A stretch of 64,000 nucleotides of DNA from Paenibacillus rigui (GTDB lineage: Bacteria > Bacillota > Bacilli > Paenibacillales > NBRC-103111). Within the stretch, counting starts at the first letter, position 1. Every line of letters begins with the position of its first letter. A program made the position numbers and the translations under genes. Positions 1-9,626 of this stretch are shown here, in pieces. Where the stretch lies: contig NZ_NMQW01000011.1 in assembly GCF_002234615.1 (NCBI RefSeq), positions 1 through 64,000 of the forward strand. Direction: 5' to 3'. Below the pieces are notes generated by a model that made no database searches, was not told the DNA's origin, and saw nothing but the letters and a program-made list of their open reading frames with translations.

Positions 1-20
1 TTGGCTCTGTTAAAGGGTAA
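1..20 (+). CDS. 3' end of a carbohydrate ABC transporter permease (partial)
   Basis: Reading frame 3 gives Gly-Ser-Val-Lys-Gly followed by TAA. The same GSVKG ending closes two complete YtcP-type permeases in this window (around 10.5 and 15.75 kb), and a third ends GSVKS near 62.67 kb. It lies just upstream of a solute-binding lipoprotein, the same order seen at 9.6-12.2 kb. Only five codons are visible, so the call rests on that shared C-terminal signature and context. Confidence 0.6.
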
Positions 21-86
21 ATATCCTTTCCGGTTTACAGGCAAGCAGCCTTAAACATATGATTACGATTAAGAGGGGGAAGACAC

Positions 87-1658
87 ATGAATTTCAAAAA
101 GCTGGGGTTGCTATCTGCGGCAGGTGTCCTTGCGATTACTGCCATTACCGGGTGCAGCGGAAATACGAACTCTTCCGGGGGTACTGCCAAGAATGAGACC
201 GCGGGCACAGATGAAATTGTGGATATTGAAGTATGGGGCACGAATATCGGCTATAAGCCGATTACCAAGGGCAGCAAGCTGTATGAATTGTACAAGGAAA
301 AGCTTGGTGTCGGCGTCATCCATCCTTATGTAGAGTGGAACGGAGGCACCAACTACCTGAATCAGCTGAACCTGAAGATCGCAGCTAACGAAATGCCGGA
401 CCTGTTCTTGCCCCAGCAGGGCATCGAGGACAGCTTGGCCAAAAACGGCGCCATCGCCGACCTGACAGAGCTGCTGCCTAAATATGCACCGAATTTGTGG
501 GAGGCCATTCCAAAGGAAATGTGGGATATTGTCAAGGCCAACGACCCTACCGGTCAAGGGAAAATCTATTACATCCCCGGTATGGTTGACTACGGAAGAT
601 ACGCCGGGATGATCCGCAAGGATTGGCTCGACAAATTGGGCATGTCGATGCCGAAGACGCAAGACGATTACGTAAAGGTGCTGGAGGCATTCCGGGATAA
701 GGATCCGAATGGCAATGGACAGAAGGATGAGCTGCCGACGGGTGGCCGTCAAGAGGCCCGTTGGATGGACCATCTGTTCGCCATGTATGGCGTGGCCATG
801 TTTGAAGGGTATCCGGATTGGGACCTGTACGACGGCAAGCTGACGTATTCTGCGGTTACTCCGAATATGAAGGCCGCCTTGGAGTTCATCGCCAAGCTGT
901 ATAAGGACGGTTTGTTGGATAAGGAAACGCTCCTGAACGACAAGGCCAAATGGGACGGCAAGGTTGAGTCGAATAAGGGAGGGAACTATTTTCACTGGGT
1001 AGAAACCGGTTATTTGCCTTTAGAGAATCTTTTCAAGAACACGGGTGTGAAGGCTGAATTCTCCGTACTCCCCGTACCTGAAGTTGCAGGCTACAAAGGC
1101 TTCTACACTTGGAAGAGGTTTCAGCCTCCGGCCTGGGTGGTTAAGAACAATAAAGATCAGAAGAAATTAATGGCCACTATGAAGCTGCTGAACAACATGT
1201 ACGATAAAAAGAATTGGATCCCTCTGTATCTTGGCGTGGAAGGCATGCACCATACAATGAAGGATGGCAAACCAGTCAAGCTTCCGGATGACAAGAGTAC
1301 GCAGGAGAACCTCATTCTCGATCCCTATTCCAAAATTTCTACCCTTGATTTCATGATGAATTTAAATAAGAGTACGGCATCGGAAGACAGAATGTGGGCA
1401 ATAAATCAAGTGAATCGAAATATGCAGGAAGCCCAGAAGTATGCCAAGGTCATTGCTGGTGATGGGATGCCGGCCAGCGTGTACGACGGCTTCGCCGACA
1501 TAAACAACCGTACGCTGTACGTGGAATATGCCACCAAGATTATCCTTGGGCAATACCCGATCAGCAAATTTGATGAATTCGTAGACAAGTGGAACAAATC
1601 GGGTGGTGAAGAGGTCACGAAGCGTGCCAGGGAGTGGTATGCGAAAGTGAAGAAATAA
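87..1658 (+). CDS. LplA-type extracellular sugar-binding lipoprotein of an ABC importer
   Basis: The 523-residue product begins with a lipoprotein signal peptide with lipobox ITGC (Cys23), so it should be anchored on the outer face of the membrane and deliver an oligosaccharide to the permeases encoded just upstream. The ATG follows an AGAGGGGGAAG ribosome site. Near residue 207 the segment DKDPNGNGQKDE looks like the EF-hand-like calcium loop common in the LplA/YtcQ family, and length fits the family (500-550). It is the last gene of its operon: a rho-independent terminator follows. The ligand cannot be read from sequence; neighbouring GH43 and GH95 genes suggest a plant hemicellulose or pectin side-chain oligosaccharide. 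Confidence 0.9.
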   Translation: MNFKKLGLLSAAGVLAITAITGCSGNTNSSGGTAKNETAGTDEIVDIEVWGTNIGYKPITKGSKLYELYKEKLGVGVIHPYVEWNGGTNYLNQLNLKIAANEMPDLFLPQQGIEDSLAKNGAIADLTELLPKYAPNLWEAIPKEMWDIVKANDPTGQGKIYYIPGMVDYGRYAGMIRKDWLDKLGMSMPKTQDDYVKVLEAFRDKDPNGNGQKDELPTGGRQEARWMDHLFAMYGVAMFEGYPDWDLYDGKLTYSAVTPNMKAALEFIAKLYKDGLLDKETLLNDKAKWDGKVESNKGGNYFHWVETGYLPLENLFKNTGVKAEFSVLPVPEVAGYKGFYTWKRFQPPAWVVKNNKDQKKLMATMKLLNNMYDKKNWIPLYLGVEGMHHTMKDGKPVKLPDDKSTQENLILDPYSKISTLDFMMNLNKSTASEDRMWAINQVNRNMQEAQKYAKVIAGDGMPASVYDGFADINNRTLYVEYATKIILGQYPISKFDEFVDKWNKSGGEEVTKRAREWYAKVKK

Positions 1659-1740
1659 TCGTCACAATTTCTCCGAATCTTATCATGATGAGCAGCAATC
1701 CGGCCCCGGGGGATGGGGCGTGCAAAATTTCACAGTGTCA

Positions 1741-1777
1741 AAAAAGGACTGAGCTTTAGGGCTTAGTCCTTTTGTAT
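1741..1777 (+). terminator. rho-independent terminator
   Basis: AAGGACTGAGC and GCTTAGTCCTT pair around a short TTTAGG loop with one G-U pair, followed by a T-rich stretch. It closes the upstream ABC transporter operon. Confidence 0.75.
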
Positions 1778-1984
1778 TATCCTGCAAACGGATTGAAAGT
1801 ACTGCAAGCTAACTATCGGGATGTCGTATCACACTCCAACATTCTTAAAGAACTGCAGTCAGAAGTGAAAAAACCGTATCCAAGCCGTTTCTGACTTCTG
1901 TTACATTAATAGAGACGAACTGCCGGCTTGCATTCGTCTTCTTCTTTATTCTGCCAAAAGTAAATAACGGGAGGAAACAAACAC
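1778..1984 (+). promoter_or_regulatory. leader region of the GH43 gene, no clear element
   Basis: This non-coding stretch separates the terminator from the GH43 gene. It contains a weak inverted repeat (AGTCAGAAGT near 1856 against ACTTCTG near 1893) and a ribosome site, CGGGAGG, shortly before the ATG. No convincing -35/-10 pair was recognised. Confidence 0.3.
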
Positions 1985-3571
1985 ATGTTGATTCAAAATC
2001 CGATATTGCGAGGATTTAATCCGGATGCATCCATCATCCGGGTGGGGGATGACTATTATATTGCTACATCTACATTTGAGTGGTTTCCTGGAGTTCTGAT
2101 CCATCATTCCAAGGATTTGGTACACTGGCAACCGCTGACGAGGCCTCTCGATCGTGTAAGCCAGCTCGATCTCAGAGGAGTTCCAAGCTCCGGGGGCGTG
2201 TGGGCACCGTCATTAAGCTTTGACAACGGAGTTTTTTATCTTTGCTTTACCAATGTTGTAGGACGAAAGGGCGTGTACAAGGATCTTCACAATTATGTGG
2301 TGACGGCGTCGTCCATTCATGGCCCGTGGTCCGATCCGGTTTACCTGAATTCCAGCGGCTTCGATCATTTTCTGTTCCATGATCCGGATGGAAGCAAATG
2401 GTTGTTCAATATGCAATGGGATTTCCGGAAAAACAAGAACCGCTTCGCCGGGATTATCATGCAGGAATACAGTCCTTCAGAAGGCAAGCTGGTGGGACCC
2501 GTTAAGCTGGTGACCAAAGGGACCTCGCTAGGGGTGACGGAAGGTCCGATGGTGTACAAGAAGGGCGATTTTTATTATCTTCTTGTAGCGGAAGGCGGAA
2601 CGGGAATCAATCACGCTGCCACTTTGATGCGCTCGCGTTCCATTGGCGGTCCGTATGAGGCCGATCCGGAGTCCCCGGTTTTGACCACCGTAGGCTTCCC
2701 GCATCACCCGCTGCAGAAGTCCGGGCACGGCAGCCTTGTTGAGACGCAAAACGGGGAATGGTACATGGCCCATATTTGCAGCCGTGTCTTGCCGGATGGA
2801 AGCAATTTAACCCCGCTTGGCCGGGAAACCTCCATCCAGAAGGTACGCTGGACGGAAGACGGCTGGCTTCGATTGGAGTCAGGAGACCGGCTTCCCCAGC
2901 TCCAAGTGCAGGCCCCTGCATTGCCGCCCCATCCGTTTCCCGCGGAGCCGCAGAGGGATCATTTTGATGAAGAGCAGCTGGGCATCCATTGGAATACGCT
3001 GCGGGTTCCGGCAGAACAATCCTGGCTCACTCTACGCGAGCGTCCGGGCTTTCTCCGATTGTACGGTCGGGAATCCCTTTATTCCTGGAGCCGCCAAAGT
3101 CTGGTTGCCAGGCGTATTCAAAGCTTCGAGTGTGAAGTGGAAACCTGTGTAGAATTCGAGCCGGAGGCATTTACCCAAATGGCTGGACTTATTCTTTATT
3201 ACGATGAGTCGGATCACTTTTATCTGCACATCTCTTATGATGAGGAACGCGGCAAGCATCTGGCTGTGGTGATCAACGATCAGGGGCGATACGATGAATC
3301 GGGGGCATACGTCGATATACAAGACTGGGAGCGGTGTTATTTAAAAGCATCCATCCGGTATGAAAAGCTTCAATTTTATTACTCTGCCGATGGAGCGGAT
3401 TGGAGGCCGATCGGTCAGGAGCTGTATATGGGTGTTCTTGCCGATGAGTATACCGGGAAGCTTTCTTTTACCGGAGCCTTTGTGGGGGTCTGCGCCCAGG
3501 ATTTGAGAGGAACGATGCTGCATGCGGATTTTGATTATTTTGATTACAGGGTCGAGTCTGATAGAGCTTAA
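1985..3571 (+). CDS. GH43 family glycosidase (beta-xylosidase / alpha-L-arabinofuranosidase type)
   Basis: The 528-residue product opens with the five-bladed propeller signature of GH43 beta-xylosidases (NPILRGFNPDASII, then STFEWFPGV). The three expected acidic residues are visible: Asp14 in NPDAS (base), Asp133 in FHDPDG (pKa modulator) and Glu186 in VTEGPM (acid). Residues from about 320 form the C-terminal beta-sandwich (GH43_C2/DUF1349-like). There is no signal peptide, so it should act in the cytoplasm on imported xylo- or arabino-oligosaccharides. A GH95 gene follows on the same strand, and no strong terminator separates them. Family assignment is firm; the choice between xylosidase and arabinofuranosidase is not settled. 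Confidence 0.92.
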   Translation: MLIQNPILRGFNPDASIIRVGDDYYIATSTFEWFPGVLIHHSKDLVHWQPLTRPLDRVSQLDLRGVPSSGGVWAPSLSFDNGVFYLCFTNVVGRKGVYKDLHNYVVTASSIHGPWSDPVYLNSSGFDHFLFHDPDGSKWLFNMQWDFRKNKNRFAGIIMQEYSPSEGKLVGPVKLVTKGTSLGVTEGPMVYKKGDFYYLLVAEGGTGINHAATLMRSRSIGGPYEADPESPVLTTVGFPHHPLQKSGHGSLVETQNGEWYMAHICSRVLPDGSNLTPLGRETSIQKVRWTEDGWLRLESGDRLPQLQVQAPALPPHPFPAEPQRDHFDEEQLGIHWNTLRVPAEQSWLTLRERPGFLRLYGRESLYSWSRQSLVARRIQSFECEVETCVEFEPEAFTQMAGLILYYDESDHFYLHISYDEERGKHLAVVINDQGRYDESGAYVDIQDWERCYLKASIRYEKLQFYYSADGADWRPIGQELYMGVLADEYTGKLSFTGAFVGVCAQDLRGTMLHADFDYFDYRVESDRA

Positions 3572-3610
3572 AGAGGCTTGTCCAAAAAATAATCGATCGT
3601 TCTAATAAAT

Positions 3611-3624
3611 GAGCGATGGATTTA
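3611..3624 (+). promoter_or_regulatory. possible AraC-regulator half-site upstream of GH95
   Basis: GAGCGATGGATTTA resembles AAACGATGGATCTA found upstream of the permease gene at 8.64 kb. The AraC-type regulator encoded between the two regions is the natural candidate to bind both. This is a pattern match between two or three sites only. Confidence 0.3.
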
Positions 3625-3688
3625 CCCCATGGTTTACGTCATAATAGAAACGAATTTCAAGACGTTTTTTGGACAAGAGGGTGAAGAG

Positions 3689-5983
3689 ATGGAACATAAA
3701 ATATGGTTTAAACAACCTGCGGAGCATTGGAATGAAGCGCTTCCTATCGGGAACGGCAGATTGGGAGCGATGCTGTTCGGCCAGCCGGCCAAAGAAAGAA
3801 TTCAATTAAACGAGGATTCCGTGTGGTATGGCGGGCCACAGGAAAGAAACAACGCGGATGCGCTGCCGAATCTAACGAAGATCCGGGGGCTTCTTTTTGA
3901 GGGAAAGCTGCAGGAAGCCCACAGGCTGGCGGAAACGGCCTTTTCCGGTACGCCCTGCAGCCAGCGGCATTATATGCCCGCAGGGGATTTGCTGATCAGC
4001 TTTGACGGGCATCAGCATGAGGTGCGCAGCTACAGAAGAGAATTGGACCTGGATCGGGCTGTTGCCGTAACGTCCTATGAGCTGAACGGTTACCGGTACT
4101 CCCGTGAAGCGTTTGCCAGTTACCCGGATAACGCGTTGATCGTCAGACTGAAAACAGATCACCCGGAAGGAATCACCTTCTATGCCCGGTTTGATCGAAA
4201 AAAAGGAAAGTATATCGATCGTGCAGGAAAAGCGGGTAACGATACGATTATGATGCTGAACAGCTGCTACGGCACGGGCGGGAAGGATTTTGCAGTCATG
4301 GCACGGGCATCTTCGGAGACCGGAAGCATCAAGACGATTGGAGAACATCTGATTGTAGAAGGTGCCCGGGAGGTTGTCATAACGATTGCCGCAGCGACTG
4401 CATTTAGATTTGAAGACCCGGAGGAGGCTTGCCGAACAACGATTCAAGCAGCATCAGCCTGGTCATATGAGCAGCTGCTGGATCGGCATTTAATGGACTA
4501 CCGGCAGCTGTTCCAGCGGGTAAATCTCCAGTTGTCGGCTGCCGGGGAAATTGGAAATCAGGATTTGTCCACCCCCGAGAGGCTCGAGCGCATGAAGCTT
4601 GGTCTTGAGGATCCGGACCTGCTGGCCCTTTATTTCCAGTTTGGCAGATACCTGCTTATCGCCAGCAGCCGCCCCGGTTCGCTGCCTGCTAACCTTCAAG
4701 GGATTTGGAATGATGAGATGCTGCCTCCCTGGGACAGCAAATATACGATTAATATCAATGCCCAAATGAATTATTGGCATGCAGAGACCTGCAATTTATC
4801 TGAATGTCACGAGCCCCTATTCGAGCTTCTGGAGCGAATGCGGGTAAACGGCCGGCGCACCGCACAGGTGATGTACGGCTGCCGGGGGTTTGTGGCACAC
4901 CATAACACAGATATTTGGGCCGATACAGCTCCCCAGGACATATATCCACCGGCAACTTATTGGACGATGGGAGCTGCCTGGTTGTGTTTGCATCTATGGG
5001 AGCACTATCTTTTCACGCAAGACATTGAATTTCTGAAGTCAGCCTATGAGACGATGAAGGAAGCCGCGTTGTTCTTCGTCGATTTTCTGACCGAGGCACC
5101 GGACGGAACGTTGGTAACCGTGCCTTCCGTTTCTCCGGAAAATAAATATATGCTGCCGAATGGAGAGTCAGGGACGCTATGCTACGGTCCGGCTATGGAT
5201 AGCCAGATCTTGACGGAGCTGTTCACCTGCTGTATTGAGGCATCCCGGTTGGTAGACGCTGACGGAGCCTTTCGTTCCGAGCTGGAGCAGCTGCTCCCCC
5301 TATTGCCAAAGACACGGATCGGCAAGCATGGACAAATCCAGGAATGGCTTGAGGATTATGACGAAGCGGAGCCGGGTCACCGTCATATCTCCCACTTGTT
5401 TGCCCTGCATCCGGGAACCTCGATTAGTATCAGCGATACGCCGGAGCTGGCGGAAGCGGCACAGACTACACTGCACCGGAGACTAGCGAATGGGGGCGGG
5501 CATACGGGATGGAGCCGGGCTTGGATCATTAACTTCTGGGCACGGCTCGAGAACGGGCAGGAAGCACATCATCATTTGAAGCAGCTGCTTACCCATTCGA
5601 CGCTGCCGAATCTATTTGACAATCACCCTCCCTTCCAAATCGATGGTAATTTCGGGGGGACTGCGGCTATCGCGGAGATGCTGCTGCAAAGCCATAGAGG
5701 GGGACTTCAATTGCTGCCGGCGCTGCCTGATTGCTGGTTGAGCGGCCGGGTGCAAGGCTTAAGGGCCAGAGGCGGCTTGGAGGTTGGAATCGAGTGGGAG
5801 ATGGGCATGCTCAAGGAAGCGACCATCAGCTCTAAACACCACAATAGATGCCGAATTCGAAACGGGTCCCGATTCATTGTTCTGGATGCGGACGGCAACA
5901 CGATGCCGTTAACAAAAGAAGGAGACCTCATCTCGTTCGAGGTGGAGCCAGGCCGAACCGTTCATGTAGTTCCAGCTGAATAG
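3689..5983 (+). CDS. GH95 family alpha-L-fucosidase / alpha-L-galactosidase
   Basis: The 764-residue product matches GH95 enzymes from end to end: N-terminal [23 protein letters not shown], the mid-protein PANLQGIWN and NINAQMNYW segments (the family's catalytic-water asparagines) and [13 protein letters not shown]. The start was placed at the ATG preceded by GAGGGTGAAGAG; an in-frame ATG 60 bases earlier has no ribosome site and adds a non-homologous leader. No signal peptide is present, so the enzyme is probably cytoplasmic and trims fucose or L-galactose from imported oligosaccharides such as xyloglucan or rhamnogalacturonan fragments. A terminator follows directly. Confidence 0.92.
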   Translation: MEHKIWFKQPAEHWNEALPIGNGRLGAMLFGQPAKERIQLNEDSVWYGGPQERNNADALPNLTKIRGLLFEGKLQEAHRLAETAFSGTPCSQRHYMPAGDLLISFDGHQHEVRSYRRELDLDRAVAVTSYELNGYRYSREAFASYPDNALIVRLKTDHPEGITFYARFDRKKGKYIDRAGKAGNDTIMMLNSCYGTGGKDFAVMARASSETGSIKTIGEHLIVEGAREVVITIAAATAFRFEDPEEACRTTIQAASAWSYEQLLDRHLMDYRQLFQRVNLQLSAAGEIGNQDLSTPERLERMKLGLEDPDLLALYFQFGRYLLIASSRPGSLPANLQGIWNDEMLPPWDSKYTININAQMNYWHAETCNLSECHEPLFELLERMRVNGRRTAQVMYGCRGFVAHHNTDIWADTAPQDIYPPATYWTMGAAWLCLHLWEHYLFTQDIEFLKSAYETMKEAALFFVDFLTEAPDGTLVTVPSVSPENKYMLPNGESGTLCYGPAMDSQILTELFTCCIEASRLVDADGAFRSELEQLLPLLPKTRIGKHGQIQEWLEDYDEAEPGHRHISHLFALHPGTSISISDTPELAEAAQTTLHRRLANGGGHTGWSRAWIINFWARLENGQEAHHHLKQLLTHSTLPNLFDNHPPFQIDGNFGGTAAIAEMLLQSHRGGLQLLPALPDCWLSGRVQGLRARGGLEVGIEWEMGMLKEATISSKHHNRCRIRNGSRFIVLDADGNTMPLTKEGDLISFEVEPGRTVHVVPAE

Positions 5984-5992
5984 AGGAAGGTT

Positions 5993-6022
5993 GGAGAGTG
6001 CACCAGACACTCTCCTTTCTTT
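5993..6022 (+). terminator. rho-independent terminator after the GH95 gene
   Basis: A perfect 8-bp stem GGAGAGTG / CACTCTCC with a 7-base loop is followed by TTTCTTT. It separates the glycosidase genes from the regulator. Confidence 0.85.
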
Positions 6023-6027
6023 ATCAG

Positions 6028-6056
6028 TGGGCTAAAACGAAAGCTTACGCTATAAT
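6028..6056 (+). promoter_or_regulatory. candidate promoter of the AraC-type regulator
   Basis: A consensus TATAAT -10 box lies 28 bases before the start codon. At the 17-bp spacing the -35 position reads TGGGCT, which is weak, so the promoter may need an activator or use an extended contact. Confidence 0.4.
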
Positions 6057-6083
6057 GGTAACATCACATAAAGGGGAGTTCAG

Positions 6084-8417
6084 ATGCTGCCTAAAAGTAT
6101 AGCTATTTTTCGCCATCGAAGCGTTTTTGTCAAATGGCTGCTGATTTTAAATATCGTTATCTTACTGTCGATCTCTATTGTCGGCGGCATCTCTTATTGG
6201 ACCTCTTCCTCCCTCTTGATTCAAGAGGCGGAAAAGAGCAGCGGAGTGTACCTCGAGCAGGCACGCGACAATATCGATAACGAGATTATCGTCCTGGAGA
6301 GTCTGTCACAGCAAATCGCACTTCAGCCGGAGACGCGGAGGGCGCTCTATTTATCCGCTGGCACGGAGGTCAGTGATCCGACCCTTTTTTCAACGCTGGT
6401 GAAATATTTGAGCACCGTTAAGTTTTCGAATCCGATGATCGGAAGCTTGTGGCTGGATATCCAAAATTATCCGACGATTATTAGTAATGAAGCGAAATAT
6501 GAAAAAAGCTTTTATTATGAAAGCGTTTTTCCGATGAAAAGGCCGGACTTCGATTGGGCCAAAAACGTATCCAGACCACTTGGCGTCAGATCGTTAGGGA
6601 CGCTGGAAGTGAACGGGAATACGATGCTTCTGTTTGCCCGACCCGCCCCTATCGAGGAGCCTCCCTATAAAGGAGTTCTTTATGCCAGCGTAGAAGCCAA
6701 AGATTTTGCGGACCGTATTAACAACAGCAAATTTGGCTCGAACACCGGTGTTTTTGTGATGGATGCGGAGGAGCATATTGTCTTGAAGAATGATTGGGTG
6801 CGGCAGGAGCACGAGGACAGCACGCTCGACCAGCTCGTTCAGTCCATACACCAACAGACGGGGACGGAAGGCTCCGTTCATTTTCAAAGCAGCAAGGGAG
6901 AGCCATTTCTTGTCGTCTACACAACATCGAAGGTAAATGACTGGACATATGTCAGCCTGATTCCGATCGCTACCCTTATGGAGAAATCCAAACGCATTCA
7001 AAGCACGACCGTGATCGCGGTTTTACTGTGCTTAGGCTGCGGGCTTATCGTTTCCTATGTCTTGTCGAGACGCATTTACGAGCCGATCAATAAGATCATT
7101 CAATACATCAAATGGATCGAGGGGAAAGAAGCAATTGAAACCCGGTCTGCAGCAGCGCCCAAGCAGGATGAATTAACCCTCATCAATGAACTGATCAATA
7201 CGGTGCATGACCGTTACGAAAGCTTGAAGACGACCTTCGAAAAGCAGGTTCCCGCATTGCAGCAAAAGTTTTTGAACGATTTAATTGAAGGCCGTACGAC
7301 GGGCCCCATTGAAGAGGTAATCTCCGGTATCCGACTGCGGTTGCCGTACTCTTCCTTTCAAATCGCGGTAATGGAGAGCGTCGATTTCACGATGACCGAG
7401 AAGGTGAGCAACGGGGAAACCGTACTCACTGTATTGGGTGATATTTGCAGCCAATATGCCGTCGGCGACATGTGCTTTTATTATGTGCCCAAACATAACA
7501 ACATGGCCGTATTTATTGTCAATTCGGAGTCTCGGATTCATGATCTGGACAAGATGTACGAGTTTGTCGAATACATCAACGGAACGTTTGACCGGCTCTA
7601 TAACAAAAGATTTACGATCGGAATCGGCAAAATGTACGCGAACCATAACGATGTACCGTTATCTTACGTCGATGCTTTGATGGCCCTTCAGTATAAAGTC
7701 GTCAAGGGGCAAGGGCAAATCATTTTTGTCGATGAAGTCCGTAGACGAGAGGCGGAAACCTTGAATTACTCCATGGACATGGAGAAGCAGCTGATGAACA
7801 AGCTGAAAACCTCCGATTTGGATCATGTCAAAGAAGCGTTGGATCGCATTCTGGAGATGAACATCGACGTTCAGCATTCCTCTCCGGAGCTTATACAAAA
7901 TTTATTCAGAGCGCTTGCGGGGACGATCATTCGAACCATTTATGATATCGAGGCAACGACGGAGGAAGTGCTGGGCGGTTCGGGAACGGATCTGTATGCG
8001 GAGCTGGACAGAAGCAACACTTTAGAAGACAAGCGCAGCTACATCATTAAGGTTCTCAGCTCGTTATGCCGCTATATAGAGCAGCGGAATGAGAATCAAT
8101 ATGAACAGTTGTACAACAAGATCAAGGAATATGTAGAGCTTCATTATCATCAGGAGCTTTCATTGCCGCAATTGGGCGAAGCATTAAATATGTCGCCTTC
8201 GTATTTAAGCAGCAAATTCAAGGAAATTACCGGTGTGAAATTCGTTGATTTCGTCAATATCCGAAGAATTGAGCAAGCAAAGCTTTATTTACAAGAAACA
8301 GATGAAACGATCAACGGAATTTCAGAAAAAGTCGGGTTCGTTAATGCCAATACGTTTATTAAGGTTTTCAAAAAGCATGAAGGCATCACACCGGGGCAAT
8401 TCAGGTCTTTGAAATAA
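6084..8417 (+). CDS. membrane-bound AraC-family transcriptional regulator with extracellular sensor
   Basis: The 777-residue protein has a transmembrane segment near residues 20-42, an extracellular cache-like sensor region of about 260 residues, and a second transmembrane segment near 309-331. A cytoplasmic linker leads to two AraC helix-turn-helix motifs (about 675-775; LSLPQLGEALNMSPSYLSSKF and the FKKHEGITPGQFR ending). This layout is typical of Paenibacillus one-component regulators placed beside LplABC-type importers, merging a YesM-like sensor with a YesN-like output. It sits between glycosidase genes and an importer operon and likely controls both in response to an extracellular sugar. 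The ATG follows AAAGGGGAG. Confidence 0.9.
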   Translation: MLPKSIAIFRHRSVFVKWLLILNIVILLSISIVGGISYWTSSSLLIQEAEKSSGVYLEQARDNIDNEIIVLESLSQQIALQPETRRALYLSAGTEVSDPTLFSTLVKYLSTVKFSNPMIGSLWLDIQNYPTIISNEAKYEKSFYYESVFPMKRPDFDWAKNVSRPLGVRSLGTLEVNGNTMLLFARPAPIEEPPYKGVLYASVEAKDFADRINNSKFGSNTGVFVMDAEEHIVLKNDWVRQEHEDSTLDQLVQSIHQQTGTEGSVHFQSSKGEPFLVVYTTSKVNDWTYVSLIPIATLMEKSKRIQSTTVIAVLLCLGCGLIVSYVLSRRIYEPINKIIQYIKWIEGKEAIETRSAAAPKQDELTLINELINTVHDRYESLKTTFEKQVPALQQKFLNDLIEGRTTGPIEEVISGIRLRLPYSSFQIAVMESVDFTMTEKVSNGETVLTVLGDICSQYAVGDMCFYYVPKHNNMAVFIVNSESRIHDLDKMYEFVEYINGTFDRLYNKRFTIGIGKMYANHNDVPLSYVDALMALQYKVVKGQGQIIFVDEVRRREAETLNYSMDMEKQLMNKLKTSDLDHVKEALDRILEMNIDVQHSSPELIQNLFRALAGTIIRTIYDIEATTEEVLGGSGTDLYAELDRSNTLEDKRSYIIKVLSSLCRYIEQRNENQYEQLYNKIKEYVELHYHQELSLPQLGEALNMSPSYLSSKFKEITGVKFVDFVNIRRIEQAKLYLQETDETINGISEKVGFVNANTFIKVFKKHEGITPGQFRSLK

Positions 8418-8422
8418 ATATC

Positions 8423-8459
8423 AACGGCTCCGTAAGCATATTCGGATGCCGTTTTTTTT
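8423..8459 (+). terminator. rho-independent terminator after the AraC regulator
   Basis: AACGGC...CCG pairs with CGG...GCCGTT and is followed by eight T residues. Confidence 0.8.
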
Positions 8460-8474
8460 GTGAGAGTAAAAAAT

Positions 8475-8550
8475 AAACGATGGATCTAAAGAAAATACGA
8501 TAGTTAAATCACGGGCGGATGATCCGACCAAGAAATGAACGATAGACGGA
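8475..8550 (+). promoter_or_regulatory. two direct repeats upstream of the sugar ABC operon, candidate AraC operator
   Basis: AAACGATGGATCTAAAG and GAACGATAGACGGAAAA occur about 62 bases apart; a related GAGCGATGGATTTA precedes the GH95 gene. Direct repeats of this kind are usual for AraC-family activators. The regulator gene is immediately upstream. Confidence 0.35.
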
Positions 8551-8639
8551 AAACTTCGCGAAACAGATAATATTCCCATCAGCCAAACATACCGGCCTGG
8601 CGATTCCGGTGAATTCGGCAAGAAAGGGGGAATTCCAAT

Positions 8640-9605
8640 ATGAGTACGGACCATGCTGCGGGTTCAGCAGCACATCACAAAAAAACAGCGGAGAGGAGCA
8701 AGAGCGTTTGGAAGCGGATCACTAACGAGTACCATCTATATTTGTTATTTATCCCCGTTTTGATTTATTATGCTATCTTTAAGTACGTTCCGATGTTCGG
8801 GACGATCCTGCTGTCCTTTTTGGATTACGACATTTTTAAAGGGCTTACAAGCAGCCATTTTGTAGGGTTCAAGCATTTCATCACTTTTTTTCAGTCGGTC
8901 TATTTTTTTCGGCTATTAAAAAATACACTGGTTCTGAATTTGATGAACCTTGTTTTCGTCTTTCCGGCTCCGATCCTTTTTGCCTTGTTGATGAATGAGA
9001 TTCATCATCGCTGGATTAAACGCCTGGTTCAGACCATCAGTTATTTGCCGCACTTCGTGTCCACTGTTATAGTGGCCAGTATGGCTGTTACCTTCCTGTC
9101 CCCGAGCGTCGGAATGATCAATCATATCATGGAGTCCTTGGGCGGCGAGCGTATCCACTTTTTGCTGAAGCCGGAGTATTTCAAATGGATATATACGTCC
9201 ATTGATGCATGGCAAACCATCGGCTGGTCAGCGATCCTGTATTTCGCGGCACTAACGGGGATCCATAGTGAATTGTATGAAGCCGCTATGGTGGACGGGG
9301 CCAGCCGATGGAAGCAGGCGATTCATATCACCATTCCAGGCATCTCTTCAACGATCATTATTATGCTGCTGCTGAAAATCGGCCATATGCTGGAGGTCGG
9401 CTACGAGCTCATCCTGCTCCTCTACAACCCGACTACATATGTGACAGCGGATGTCATCAATACGTATGTGTATCGCAAAGGGATTATCGAGTCCAGCTAC
9501 AGCTTTGCCAGCGCGGTAGGCTTTTTCCAATCCATCATTGGACTGATTCTGATCGTTGGGGCCAACCGATTGGCCAAAAAATATTCTGAAACGAGTATGT
9601 GGTAA
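8640..9605 (+). CDS. LplB-type sugar ABC transporter permease
   Basis: The 321-residue integral membrane protein has six predicted transmembrane segments after a polar N-terminal tail. It carries the EAA cytoplasmic loop that contacts the ATPase (ELYEAAMVDGASRWKQAIHITIPG). The start ATG follows AGAAAGGGGG. It pairs with the next gene as the heterodimeric channel of a CUT1-type importer. No ATP-binding subunit is encoded nearby, as usual for this group, where a shared MsmX-type ATPase serves many importers. Confidence 0.92.
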   Translation: MSTDHAAGSAAHHKKTAERSKSVWKRITNEYHLYLLFIPVLIYYAIFKYVPMFGTILLSFLDYDIFKGLTSSHFVGFKHFITFFQSVYFFRLLKNTLVLNLMNLVFVFPAPILFALLMNEIHHRWIKRLVQTISYLPHFVSTVIVASMAVTFLSPSVGMINHIMESLGGERIHFLLKPEYFKWIYTSIDAWQTIGWSAILYFAALTGIHSELYEAAMVDGASRWKQAIHITIPGISSTIIIMLLLKIGHMLEVGYELILLLYNPTTYVTADVINTYVYRKGIIESSYSFASAVGFFQSIIGLILIVGANRLAKKYSETSMW

Positions 9606-9626
9606 GTTGGAAAGGAGGTTCGGGCC

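Noticed and set aside
111-995. 294-residue minus-strand open frame
   Set aside because: It is antisense to the well-supported sugar-binding lipoprotein and has low-complexity composition typical of shadow frames.
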